A stretch of 64,000 nt of DNA from Dasania phycosphaerae (GTDB lineage Bacteria > Pseudomonadota > Gammaproteobacteria > Pseudomonadales > Dasaniaceae). This document shows positions 53,374 through 61,387 of the stretch, piece by piece. Position numbers and translations under genes: made by a program. The DNA lies in assembly GCF_026891035.1 (NCBI RefSeq), contig NZ_JAPTGG010000005.1:62001-126000 (forward strand). Direction: 5' to 3'. Within the stretch, counting starts at the first letter, position 1; each line of letters begins with the position of its first letter. The notes below the pieces were generated by a model. That model searched no databases and was not told the DNA's origin. It was given only the letters and a program-made list of their open reading frames with translations.

Positions 53374-55794
53374 ATGAAAAAGAATAGATGTGTTTCGCTG
53401 CCGCATAACATAGGTAAATCTTCCTTGCTTGCTGGTATAGCGGTGGTTGGAATAAATAGTCATATGGTATCTGCAGAAGAGGGGCGTTCTTCAGGTTCTT
53501 TTTTGTTGGAAGAGGTTAGGGTTACAGCGCAAAAACGGGAAGAGTCTGCGCAAGATGTTGGTATTGCTATCTCAAGTTTTTCTGGTGATCAGCTGCGCAA
53601 GCTAGGAGTTGATGATAGTACCGATGTGGCTGCATTTACCCCTGGTGTGTCATTGTCGGGTAGTTTTGCGGGACAGCAAAAGCAGTACTCTATTAGGGGG
53701 GTTACCCAAAATGACTTTAATGATCATGTAGAGTCCCCAAATGCCGTTTACATTGATGAAGGTTATGTCGCTTTCCAGCAAGGTTCTATTTTTGCCACTT
53801 TTGATGTTGCTAGGGTTGAGGTTTTAAAAGGCCCGCAAGGAACGTTATTTGGCCGTAATGCAACCGGTGGCTTGGTTCACTTTATTAGCAATAAACCAAC
53901 TGAAGAGTTTGAAGGTTATCTTGATATTAAGGTGGGCGACTACAACGAAAGGCGTTTAGAGGCGGCTGTTTCAGGCCCAATGACTAACTCCATTCTTTAT
54001 CGAGTTTCTGGTTTTGTCAGTAAGCATGATGGGTATTTAGAAAACGACTACCCCAATAAAACATATGTTAAAGATACAAATAATTCTGCGCCAGCTTTAA
54101 GTAATGGTCCGGGCCTTGCTGGGGCTGGTGATGACTTGGGTGGTGATAAAAGTTGGGCAATTCGTACGCAGCTGGCAATTGATATTGATGATAGATCAAA
54201 TCTATTATTAAGTGGTTTTTATTCAGAGTCTGATCAGTCTACAGGGCCGTATCAGTCCACGCCGACTATCGCTGAGCTAGATGCTAATGGCAATACTTTA
54301 AATACCTATAGAATTTCACCAACTGAAACACGCGAGGCATTCGGGCCTGGCGGCGTACCGGTAGATATATTTTTTGATGGCGATAACGATGCTACCCGGC
54401 CCGCAGGGCGTGATGCCTATGGTTATTTAGATCCCGATGGTAATGATTTCAAAACCTCTAGTGATTTTGCTTTTGATGATGTCAATACCTACGAAACCTT
54501 CGGCGGCACAGTTAATTACAGTGTCGAGCTTAATGATGGTATGACCTTTACATCAATTACTGATTTTAAGAATCACGAAAAATTTACCACTTTAGATCTT
54601 GAGGCGGGTCCGCAGAATCAATTTACCTGGTTTGGCGAAGCTGATATTGACTCAGTAACACAAGAGTTTCGATTGAGTGGCGAGGCTAACAATATGCGCT
54701 GGGTAACTGGATTTTATTATCTAGATATTGATGCGCTAAGTATTGCTGGCTTTAGTGCCTTAACGACTTCAAGCTCAGGATTTCCAGCGAATTTTGATAA
54801 CCCGCGAGTATCCGATTTAAAAACCACTTCATACTCTCTTTTTGGTCAAATCGAGTTTGATATTTCAGATTCCTTAAAATTGGTTACGGGTATTCGCAAT
54901 ACTGAAGAATCCAAAGACTATGTGTTCGACTGGTATTTTGGTAGCAATAATGACCCCTTAGCTTGGGATATTCCATCAGGTGATGGCATTGTTCATATTG
55001 AGGATGATGGTGATGAAAACTTATGGACGGGTAAAATTCAGCTTGATTGGCAGGTGGCTGATAATGTGCTTGTTTACACAGGATTTAATCGCGGTGTGAA
55101 GGCAGGTAGTTTCAACTCCGGTGATCAAACGCTGACACTAGACACGGTTTCCTATGATAAAGAGGTACTGCATGCTTACGAAATAGGTTTCAAATCTGAC
55201 TTAATGGATGGCAAGGTTCGCTTTAACGGTGCTGTTTATTATTATGACTATCAAGATTATCAGGCCGCGCGCTGGACGGGCTTAGGTAATATCATCACCA
55301 ATAATGACTCTACAGTGACTGGTGCTGAATTTGAGCTTAATACATCACCTATAGAAAATGTAGATATTATGCTGACAGCGGCATATATCGATGCCAATGT
55401 TGAAGATTTAGATCTAATTGGTGATGGGTCTATTTTAATTGATGTTAAACCGACATTTTCACCTGATACAACAGTGTCTGCTTTTGTGCGTTATACCTTC
55501 CCCGAAGTTATTGATGGTGACCTAGCATTGCAAGTTAGCAGTAGCTATCAATCTAGTGTGTTTTCTAACCTTTCAAACTTCGATTCAACCAAATTTGATA
55601 GCTGGATTGTGACCAATATTCGCGCAAGTTGGGAGGGTCATGATGGTGTATGGGCCTTAGATTTATTTGTAGATAACGTTTTTGATGAGCGCTACAACGT
55701 TATAGGTTTTGATTTGTCAACAGTTTGTGGTTGCAGCGAAGAGGCGCAAGGCAAGCCGCGATGGGCTGGCGCCTCTGTTCGTTATAACTTCTAA
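53374..55794 (+). CDS. TonB-dependent receptor of hydantoinase locus, copy A
   Basis: An 806-residue receptor with TonB box-like LLEEVRVTAQKREES, plug segments SIRGVTQNDFNDHVESPNAVYIDEG and VEVLKGPQGTLFGRNATGGLVHFISNKP, a barrel with long acidic loops and a closing RYNF. It is closely related to the receptor at 61388 over the whole length; the two bracket the hydantoinase genes. A Cys-Gly-Cys pair lies about 28 residues before the C-terminus (STVCGCSEEAQGKP). No signal anchors it to siderophores. Ligand inferred to be the substrate of HyuAB. Confidence 0.93.
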   Translation: MKKNRCVSLPHNIGKSSLLAGIAVVGINSHMVSAEEGRSSGSFLLEEVRVTAQKREESAQDVGIAISSFSGDQLRKLGVDDSTDVAAFTPGVSLSGSFAGQQKQYSIRGVTQNDFNDHVESPNAVYIDEGYVAFQQGSIFATFDVARVEVLKGPQGTLFGRNATGGLVHFISNKPTEEFEGYLDIKVGDYNERRLEAAVSGPMTNSILYRVSGFVSKHDGYLENDYPNKTYVKDTNNSAPALSNGPGLAGAGDDLGGDKSWAIRTQLAIDIDDRSNLLLSGFYSESDQSTGPYQSTPTIAELDANGNTLNTYRISPTETREAFGPGGVPVDIFFDGDNDATRPAGRDAYGYLDPDGNDFKTSSDFAFDDVNTYETFGGTVNYSVELNDGMTFTSITDFKNHEKFTTLDLEAGPQNQFTWFGEADIDSVTQEFRLSGEANNMRWVTGFYYLDIDALSIAGFSALTTSSSGFPANFDNPRVSDLKTTSYSLFGQIEFDISDSLKLVTGIRNTEESKDYVFDWYFGSNNDPLAWDIPSGDGIVHIEDDGDENLWTGKIQLDWQVADNVLVYTGFNRGVKAGSFNSGDQTLTLDTVSYDKEVLHAYEIGFKSDLMDGKVRFNGAVYYYDYQDYQAARWTGLGNIITNNDSTVTGAEFELNTSPIENVDIMLTAAYIDANVEDLDLIGDGSILIDVKPTFSPDTTVSAFVRYTFPEVIDGDLALQVSSSYQSSVFSNLSNFDSTKFDSWIVTNIRASWEGHDGVWALDLFVDNVFDERYNVIGFDLSTVCGCSEEAQGKPRWAGASVRYNF

Positions 55795-55815
55795 GGTATT
55801 TATAGAGCTAGTTTT

Positions 55816-55855
55816 CAGTGTTCGAAGAAATTTAGTTCTTCGAACACTGTTTTTT
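55816..55855 (+). terminator. Strong terminator after TonB receptor copy A
   Basis: A perfect 14-bp stem, CAGTGTTCGAAGAA/TTCTTCGAACACTG, with a 6-nt loop, followed by TTTTTT. Confidence 0.88.
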
Positions 55856-55895
55856 ATAAAACGTAAAGTTGTTATTTAAGTCGCTGTTATAGTCT

Positions 55896-56459
55896 ATGCA
55901 TTTTCTATTCGGGAGTTGTGTTATCAATAAGGTCACTAAATCCGAAACTATCCCTATGTGGCTGGCTATTGCGATTACTGTGGCGATAGTGATGCCATTG
56001 GCTTTATGGCTAGGAGAGTATAGCTTTGCTTTGTGGTGTTCATTTATTGTTTGGTCAGAATTTTTTTTGTTTGGTGCTAATGTTTCTTGCTTGAAGTTAA
56101 TAATTCCTACCTTTTCTTTAGGGGTTGTTTTAACAGCTATAACCTTGTTATCGATACCTGTTTTCGATTTTTTACCTAGTTTGATCAGTCAGTCTGACAT
56201 TTCGTCTATAGTAGCGCTATTTTTGGGGGTGGCATTTATGGCTTATATCATAAACTTATCAGATTATCTTAAGCGTGGAACATTACCGTATTTTAACGGA
56301 GTATCAATGATGTTGGCCATATTTTATACGGGTAGCTTTCCTTCTGATGGGTTAAATCTACCTGATATTGTTGTTGCTTCATTATGGACTGTTTTTTTAG
56401 GGTGTTTTGGTGGCTTGATGGGGGTTTTTACTGTTTGGTTAACTTTTTCTAAAGAATAG
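55896..56459 (+). CDS. DUF1097-like membrane protein
   Basis: A 187-residue inner-membrane protein with about five hydrophobic helices: WLAIAITVAIVMPLALWLGE, LWCSFIVWSEFFLFGA, IIPTFSLGVVLTAITLL, IVALFLGVAFMAYIINLSD and IVVASLWTVFLGCFGGLMGVF. The pattern of small-gene, five-helix DUF1097 proteins (E. coli YcdZ-like) fits by recall. Function unknown; it could be an accessory to uptake. It follows the receptor terminator and has a weak ribosome binding site, so its expression may be low or separately promoted. An alternative in-frame start is ATG 55956. Confidence 0.6.
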   Translation: MHFLFGSCVINKVTKSETIPMWLAIAITVAIVMPLALWLGEYSFALWCSFIVWSEFFLFGANVSCLKLIIPTFSLGVVLTAITLLSIPVFDFLPSLISQSDISSIVALFLGVAFMAYIINLSDYLKRGTLPYFNGVSMMLAIFYTGSFPSDGLNLPDIVVASLWTVFLGCFGGLMGVFTVWLTFSKE

Positions 56460-56817
56460 TTGGTTGTTGATGTTTATTTAATGTGACAAAGTTTTGTTTT
56501 TAGTCGTGTCAATATTATCTATTTATTTTCTTATTTTTATAAAATTTATTTTTACTTCTCTCACTGGCCTTTAGTTCGCTTCTCTTTATGCGATATTTTT
56601 AATATTGCTATTGAAAAGAGTATATAAAAATTAAGTTTAATAAGTCTTTTTTATTAATTTATCTCTATGTGCGCAAATTAACAATAAGTTGATCACTCTG
56701 GGGCAATAGTAAATATCGAATCATACGTATATTAAATCATCATGTCGGGTGTTTCGAAGATAATAGATTTAATGATTCAGAAACAGTTTTTGTATTAAGG
56801 TGAAAAGGAGTAAGAGT
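56460..56817. other. AT-rich promoter region of hyuB
   Basis: This 358-bp stretch has no gene. It is very AT-rich and includes the AraC-site candidate at 56668-56695, about 125-150 bp before the hyuB start. Confidence 0.6.
56668..56695. promoter_or_regulatory. Candidate AraC site upstream of hyuB
   Basis: TGTGCGCAAATTAACAA (56668-56684) matches 15 of 17 bases of the site at 53154. TTGATCA (56689-56695) follows at an offset of 21 from the start of the 17-mer, versus 31 at the other site, a difference of about one helical turn. Confidence 0.5.
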
Positions 56818-58587
56818 ATGTCTAATCGCTCAGGCGCAACAAGTGATCCAGTAGTGGACCCGATAACATTAGCGGTGGTTCGTGGTGCTTTAGAGACCAC
56901 TCAGCGGGAAATGACCATGACCCTAGAGAAAACAGGGCGTTCAAGTGTGTTTAATTTGGCGCATGATTATAGTAATGCGCTGTTTGATCATTTACCTGAA
57001 ATGGTTTTACAGGGGCAAGATATTCCCATTCATTTGGGGTCATTAATACCTGCAATGAAAGCCATTGTTGAGTACTTTGGTGATGATATTCATGAAGGCG
57101 ATGTAATCTATCACAATGATCCTGCTTATAAAGGTAGCCATATTTTAGATTGTTGCATGTATAAGCCGGTTTTTTATCAAGGTGAGCTGGTGTTCTGGAC
57201 TGTATGTAAAGGTCACCTCACTGATATTGGCGGACCAGTGCCTGCCGGATATAACCCAGATGCTACAGAGATTTATGCAGAGGGTTTACGAATTTCTCCG
57301 GTTAAGTTATGGGATAAAGGTGAGCGACGTGAAGATGTGATCAACCTTTTGTTGACCAATATGCGAGCTAGACGTGATCAAGAGGGCGACCTCAATGCTC
57401 AGTTTGGTACCTGCAGTGTTGGCGAACGCAACTTAATGGCCCTGTTAGATAAATATGGCGTAAAAACAGTTCGTGATTGTATTGCAGAATTAAAAAATAT
57501 GGCTGACCGCCATATGCGAGCGTTGATTAGTTCGATACCGGATGGAGTCTACAGCGGCGAGGCGCATTTAGAAGATGCCGGCCATGGTTTTGGCATACTT
57601 ACCATTAAAACTGAGATAGAAGTAGTAGGAGACTCAGTGCATATAGCGGTGCAAAGCCCCCCTCAAGTCCCTTATTTCATCAATTCCTATGAAGGTAATA
57701 CCATGTCGGGTATTTATCTTGGCTTGATGATGTTTGCTGAAGTGCCGCCACCTTATAACGAAGGGCTTTATCGCTGTGTAACGGTAGATCTAGGGCCTAA
57801 AGGCACGCTCTGTAATGCGCAGGAACCAGCTCCTCACGTTAACTGTACGACTACCCCTATGGAAACGCTTACTGATGCGGTGCGTGTAGCTTTAGAGCAG
57901 GCGGCACCTGATCGTGTCGCCGCTTCTTGGGGACATGCCAGCGGCATCAATATTACCGGCAAAGATAATCGTTCAGGTGAGGAGTACGTCACCATGGTGT
58001 TGGCTTCGGTTATATCGGGCGCCGGAGCTACTAAAAATATGGATGGTTGGCATTCTTGCGGGCCATTAAGTTGTTTTGGTGCATTGAGCTCGGGCGATGT
58101 TGAGCTGCTCGAATACTCATACCCCATCATCATCCATCGCTACGGTCTGATTCAAGATAGCGGTGGTGCTGGATATTACCGCGGAGGGAGTGGCACAGTT
58201 TGGGAGGTAGAGCCTATCGACCATGAGATGACTGTAATTGGTTTTGGCGAAGGGCGCCAGTTAGCCACTATGGGAGCTGTTGGTGCAGTGAACGGCCTGC
58301 TTGAACCAAAGCTAGGTCGGCTAGAAGTTACTCGTGCTGATGGTAAAAAAGATCATCGTGAAAATGTCATAACGACAATCAAGCCTGGTGAGCGTGCTGC
58401 CAATTATAACCCTGGTGGTGGCGGCTTCGGAAATCCTTTTGAACGCCCAGAAAAGGCAGTGTTACTGGATATAAAAAATGGTTTGGTGACTATCATGGGC
58501 GCGGCAGAAGATTATGGCTTAGTTGTTGATCCCGTCTCGCTAGTTGTTGATAAAGCGGCCACTATAAAACTGGGTAAGCGGGCTTAG
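56818..58587 (+). CDS. hyuB: HyuB-type hydantoinase/oxoprolinase B subunit
   Basis: A 589-residue member of the HyuB / N-methylhydantoinase B family. The ATG at 56818 has AGGAG 7 nt upstream; the GTG at 56800 lies before that ribosome binding site. Cues: DPITLAVVRGALETTQREM near the start, SSVFNLAHDYSNALFD, HNDPAYKGSHILDCC, VCKGHLTDIGGPVP, NAQEPAPHVNCTTTPMETLTDAV, and the glycine-rich end YNPGGGGFGNPFERP. With HyuA it performs ATP-dependent opening of a cyclic amide (hydantoin, oxoproline or similar). Followed by hyuA with a 33-bp gap: one operon. Confidence 0.92.
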   Translation: MSNRSGATSDPVVDPITLAVVRGALETTQREMTMTLEKTGRSSVFNLAHDYSNALFDHLPEMVLQGQDIPIHLGSLIPAMKAIVEYFGDDIHEGDVIYHNDPAYKGSHILDCCMYKPVFYQGELVFWTVCKGHLTDIGGPVPAGYNPDATEIYAEGLRISPVKLWDKGERREDVINLLLTNMRARRDQEGDLNAQFGTCSVGERNLMALLDKYGVKTVRDCIAELKNMADRHMRALISSIPDGVYSGEAHLEDAGHGFGILTIKTEIEVVGDSVHIAVQSPPQVPYFINSYEGNTMSGIYLGLMMFAEVPPPYNEGLYRCVTVDLGPKGTLCNAQEPAPHVNCTTTPMETLTDAVRVALEQAAPDRVAASWGHASGINITGKDNRSGEEYVTMVLASVISGAGATKNMDGWHSCGPLSCFGALSSGDVELLEYSYPIIIHRYGLIQDSGGAGYYRGGSGTVWEVEPIDHEMTVIGFGEGRQLATMGAVGAVNGLLEPKLGRLEVTRADGKKDHRENVITTIKPGERAANYNPGGGGFGNPFERPEKAVLLDIKNGLVTIMGAAEDYGLVVDPVSLVVDKAATIKLGKRA

Positions 58588-58620
58588 TTGTCCGAGACTG
58601 AAATTTTAGGAGTAAATAAT

Positions 58621-60702
58621 ATGCGTAGTAAATATCGTCTTGGCATCGATGCAGGTGGCACATTTACAGATTTTGTTTTGGCAGATCTTGATGGTGGTGT
58701 GCGGTTATATAAAAGCCCGTCCACACCCGAGGATGGCACGCGTGCAATTCGCGCGGGGCTTGAGCAAATTAGCCAAGATATAAATAAAAGCATTGAGGAT
58801 ATTATCGCTCAATGTGATTTATGTATAAATGGTACTACTGTTGCACTTAACGCCCTGATTGAAAAAAAGGGCGTAAAAATGGGCTTGCTTTGTACTAGCG
58901 GTCACGAGGACAGTATTGAAATTCGCTTAGGTCATAAAGAAGAAGGCTATCGTTATGACGCTAGCTATCCTCCTGCTGAGATGTTGGTGCCTCGTCACCT
59001 TCGTCGTCCAATTGAGGGTAGAATTTTGTCTGATGGCAGTGAAAAAATTGCTCTGGATGAACAAGCTATTCGTGAAGCAGGACAGTATTTTAAAGAGCAA
59101 AACGTTGAAAGCGTGGCTATTTCGTTTTTGTGGTCAGTACGTGACCCTTCGCATGAACAGCGCGCTAAGTCGATTCTCGAAGAAATGTTGCCGGGTGTTT
59201 TTATCTGCACAGGAAGTGAAGTTTATCCTCAGGTGCGCGAATACACACGAACCTCTACTACAGTTATCAATGCTTATTTAAGCCCAGTAATGGCTAAGTA
59301 TGTTGAGAAAATTGATGATTTCTTTTCCGGCCTTGGTGCTAAGTATCCCGTGCGCTACTTTCAGTCCAATGGTGGTTTAGCGATTGGCAGTGCTATGCGA
59401 GGCCGTGCGGTTAATGCGATTAACTCTGGCCCTGCTTCTGCTCCGCAGGCTGGTCTTTTTAGTGCGGCGCCCTTTGGTGTTGACAATATTATCACCGTCG
59501 ATATGGGGGGAACGTCTTTCGATATCACGCTGACTTATGAAGGACAAACCAATCTCAATAAAAATATAGACTTTCTGCGTTACCGAATTGGCGTGCCTAT
59601 GATTCAAGTTGAAACACTGGGTGCTGGTGGCGGCTCCATAGCTTCGGTCAATGAATTCGGGATGTTACAAGTAGGGCCAGAAAGTGCCGGTGCTACACCT
59701 GGACCTGTTTGTTATGGCAAGGGTGGCACTAAGCCCACAGTAACCGATGCTAATTTAGTGTTGGGTTACCTTAACCCCGATGCGGTTTTAGGCGGCACCA
59801 TATCACTTGATCGTAAGGCGGCTGAAGATGCTATCCGCGAGCACGTTGCTGACCCGTTGGGTATTACTGTAGAAAAAGCTGCTTACGGTATAAGCATGAT
59901 TGTTAATCTTAATATGGTAAACGGCATACGGCGTGTTTCTATTGAGCGTGGTTATGATCCGCGTGACTTTGCCCTAGTTTGTGCTGGTGGAGCCGCGGGT
60001 ATGCATATAGCTGCCCTGGCTGAAGAAATCGGCATTAAAGAAGTATTAGTTCCAAAGGTGGCTTCAGGTTTGTGTGCCTTTGGTCAGACTATTTCTGATG
60101 TTAAGTATAACTATTTGGCAACAAACCCTATGCGTTTAGATACGGGCGCTGACATTAATAGTTTGAATGAAAGTTTTCTGAATATAGAAAAGCAAGGTCG
60201 AGAGAATCTTTTGTCTGATGGATTCAAAGAAGCTGATATTACCGTTGCGCGTAGCATGGAAATGCGTTACGTGGGGCAAATTCATGAATGCACGGTCAAT
60301 ATTAGCAGTGACAAAATTGATGATAAAGGTTTGGATAAAATACTGGCTGATTTTCATGATCGACACAAAAGTCTGTACTCCTATGCGGAGCCGATGAATC
60401 CGGTGGAGTTGGTCAATCTAGAAAGCACTATGACTGCTCATGTGGCCAAGCCAGCCCAGCCGAAGATTGTACCGGGTAATGGTGATTGTTCGGCAGCGCT
60501 TATAGGTCCGCGCGATATGTTGTTTGACGATAGCGGGGGCTGGATGAATGCGCCAGTTTATCAGGGACCTTTATTGAAGGCCGGAGATTGCATTCAAGGT
60601 CCTGCGTTAATCGAGGAGCCTACCATGACATTAGTCGTTCGGCCTGGTTGGCGGGCACAGCTGGAAGAGTCCAATTGCTATCGTTTAATTCAAAATGAAT
60701 AA
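58621..60702 (+). CDS. hyuA: HyuA-type hydantoinase/oxoprolinase A subunit
   Basis: A 693-residue ATPase subunit of the ASKHA-like HyuA family. The ATG at 58621 has AGGAG 8 nt upstream; an upstream in-frame TTG at 58588 is not preferred. Cues: YRLGIDAGGTFTDFVLADLDGG, CINGTTVALNALIEKKG, FQSNGGLAIG, DMGGTSFDITLTYEG, VETLGAGGGSIASVN, SAGATPGPVCYGKGG and SIERGYDPRDFALVCAGGAAGMHI. It phosphorylates the amide oxygen of a cyclic substrate for hydrolysis. Whether the substrate is hydantoin, N-methylhydantoin, 5-oxoproline, caprolactam-like or other cannot be read from sequence. Second gene of hyuBA. Confidence 0.92.
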   Translation: MRSKYRLGIDAGGTFTDFVLADLDGGVRLYKSPSTPEDGTRAIRAGLEQISQDINKSIEDIIAQCDLCINGTTVALNALIEKKGVKMGLLCTSGHEDSIEIRLGHKEEGYRYDASYPPAEMLVPRHLRRPIEGRILSDGSEKIALDEQAIREAGQYFKEQNVESVAISFLWSVRDPSHEQRAKSILEEMLPGVFICTGSEVYPQVREYTRTSTTVINAYLSPVMAKYVEKIDDFFSGLGAKYPVRYFQSNGGLAIGSAMRGRAVNAINSGPASAPQAGLFSAAPFGVDNIITVDMGGTSFDITLTYEGQTNLNKNIDFLRYRIGVPMIQVETLGAGGGSIASVNEFGMLQVGPESAGATPGPVCYGKGGTKPTVTDANLVLGYLNPDAVLGGTISLDRKAAEDAIREHVADPLGITVEKAAYGISMIVNLNMVNGIRRVSIERGYDPRDFALVCAGGAAGMHIAALAEEIGIKEVLVPKVASGLCAFGQTISDVKYNYLATNPMRLDTGADINSLNESFLNIEKQGRENLLSDGFKEADITVARSMEMRYVGQIHECTVNISSDKIDDKGLDKILADFHDRHKSLYSYAEPMNPVELVNLESTMTAHVAKPAQPKIVPGNGDCSAALIGPRDMLFDDSGGWMNAPVYQGPLLKAGDCIQGPALIEEPTMTLVVRPGWRAQLEESNCYRLIQNE

Positions 60703-60719
60703 AATCACAATATTGAATG

Positions 60720-60731
60720 GTGCATAAATAA
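60720..60731. promoter_or_regulatory. Weak third AraC-like site
   Basis: GTGCATAAATAA matches 11 of 12 bases of the core GTGCACAAATAA found in the regulator/receptor region. It lies 159 bp before the NCS1-like gene start. No TTGATCA follows, so support is lower. Confidence 0.35.
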
Positions 60732-60890
60732 TAACCCTGCAGATTATATGCCTAGCATGTGGCAGCGCGTACTGTTTAAGTTAACGCAGTTTTGTTGCCT
60801 TATGCGGGGTTACTACTTTTTATTATGCGCCATAACAGTTTATACCTCAAAGTGAATAAAAAAAATAACATCAATAAGTAGGTTCTTATT

Positions 60891-61322
60891 ATGGCTATAT
60901 TAATAACAGATAATAAAGTAGATCCAGACTATTCATACTCAGCGGTTCCAGAGCACGCTAGGATGAATAAAAGCTCATTGACAATGACGTGGTGGTCGCT
61001 CTGCAGCGCAATGATATGGCTGCTAATAAGCGCTACTTTAGCGGTTAACTATGGTTCAGCGAATACGCTGATTGGCTTAGTTTTATCCGTCATTATGTAT
61101 GGCGTTGTTAACGGTATAGTAAGTCGATTTGCTATTAAAACAGGCCTTTCAGTTGGGCTTTTTTCTAGAATGGCTTGGGTTATACCTTCGTTAACTGGTG
61201 TGTTTTTGATGAACTCATCAATATGGTTAAGTCAGTATGCAGCGATTGTAACCATGATCTTATCATTTTCTATCTATTATTTTTCTCTTTCATGTTTTCG
61301 TGAAAGGACTGTCGTTGTATAA
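60891..61322 (+). CDS. Shortened NCS1 (cytosine/hydantoin permease)-like protein
   Basis: A 143-residue membrane protein. Residues 1-90 resemble the start of NCS1 permeases: DYSYSAVPEHARMNKSSLTMTWWSLCSAMIWLLI and FAIKTGLSVGLFSRMAW correspond to the DNNYSxxPVPxxAR start and the GxxxGLTxxLLAR segment of CodB-type carriers. From about residue 95 to 143 it has two more helices, perhaps equivalent to the carrier's C-terminal end, followed by FRERTVVV. The normal family length is over 400 residues, so most of the transporter is missing. No frameshift continuation was seen. It could be a functional mini-permease or a remnant. Confidence 0.6.
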   Translation: MAILITDNKVDPDYSYSAVPEHARMNKSSLTMTWWSLCSAMIWLLISATLAVNYGSANTLIGLVLSVIMYGVVNGIVSRFAIKTGLSVGLFSRMAWVIPSLTGVFLMNSSIWLSQYAAIVTMILSFSIYYFSLSCFRERTVVV

Positions 61323-61387
61323 GTTTTTTGTGGGTAGTTGTGTTTGTTGTTTAGTTTAATGTTAATGGTTTATTTAGGGATAATATT

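Noticed and set aside
56818..60702. Acetone carboxylase or 5-oxoprolinase
   Set aside because: Acetone carboxylase needs a third subunit, and no pxp/oxoproline context is present; a substrate-neutral HyuAB call is used.
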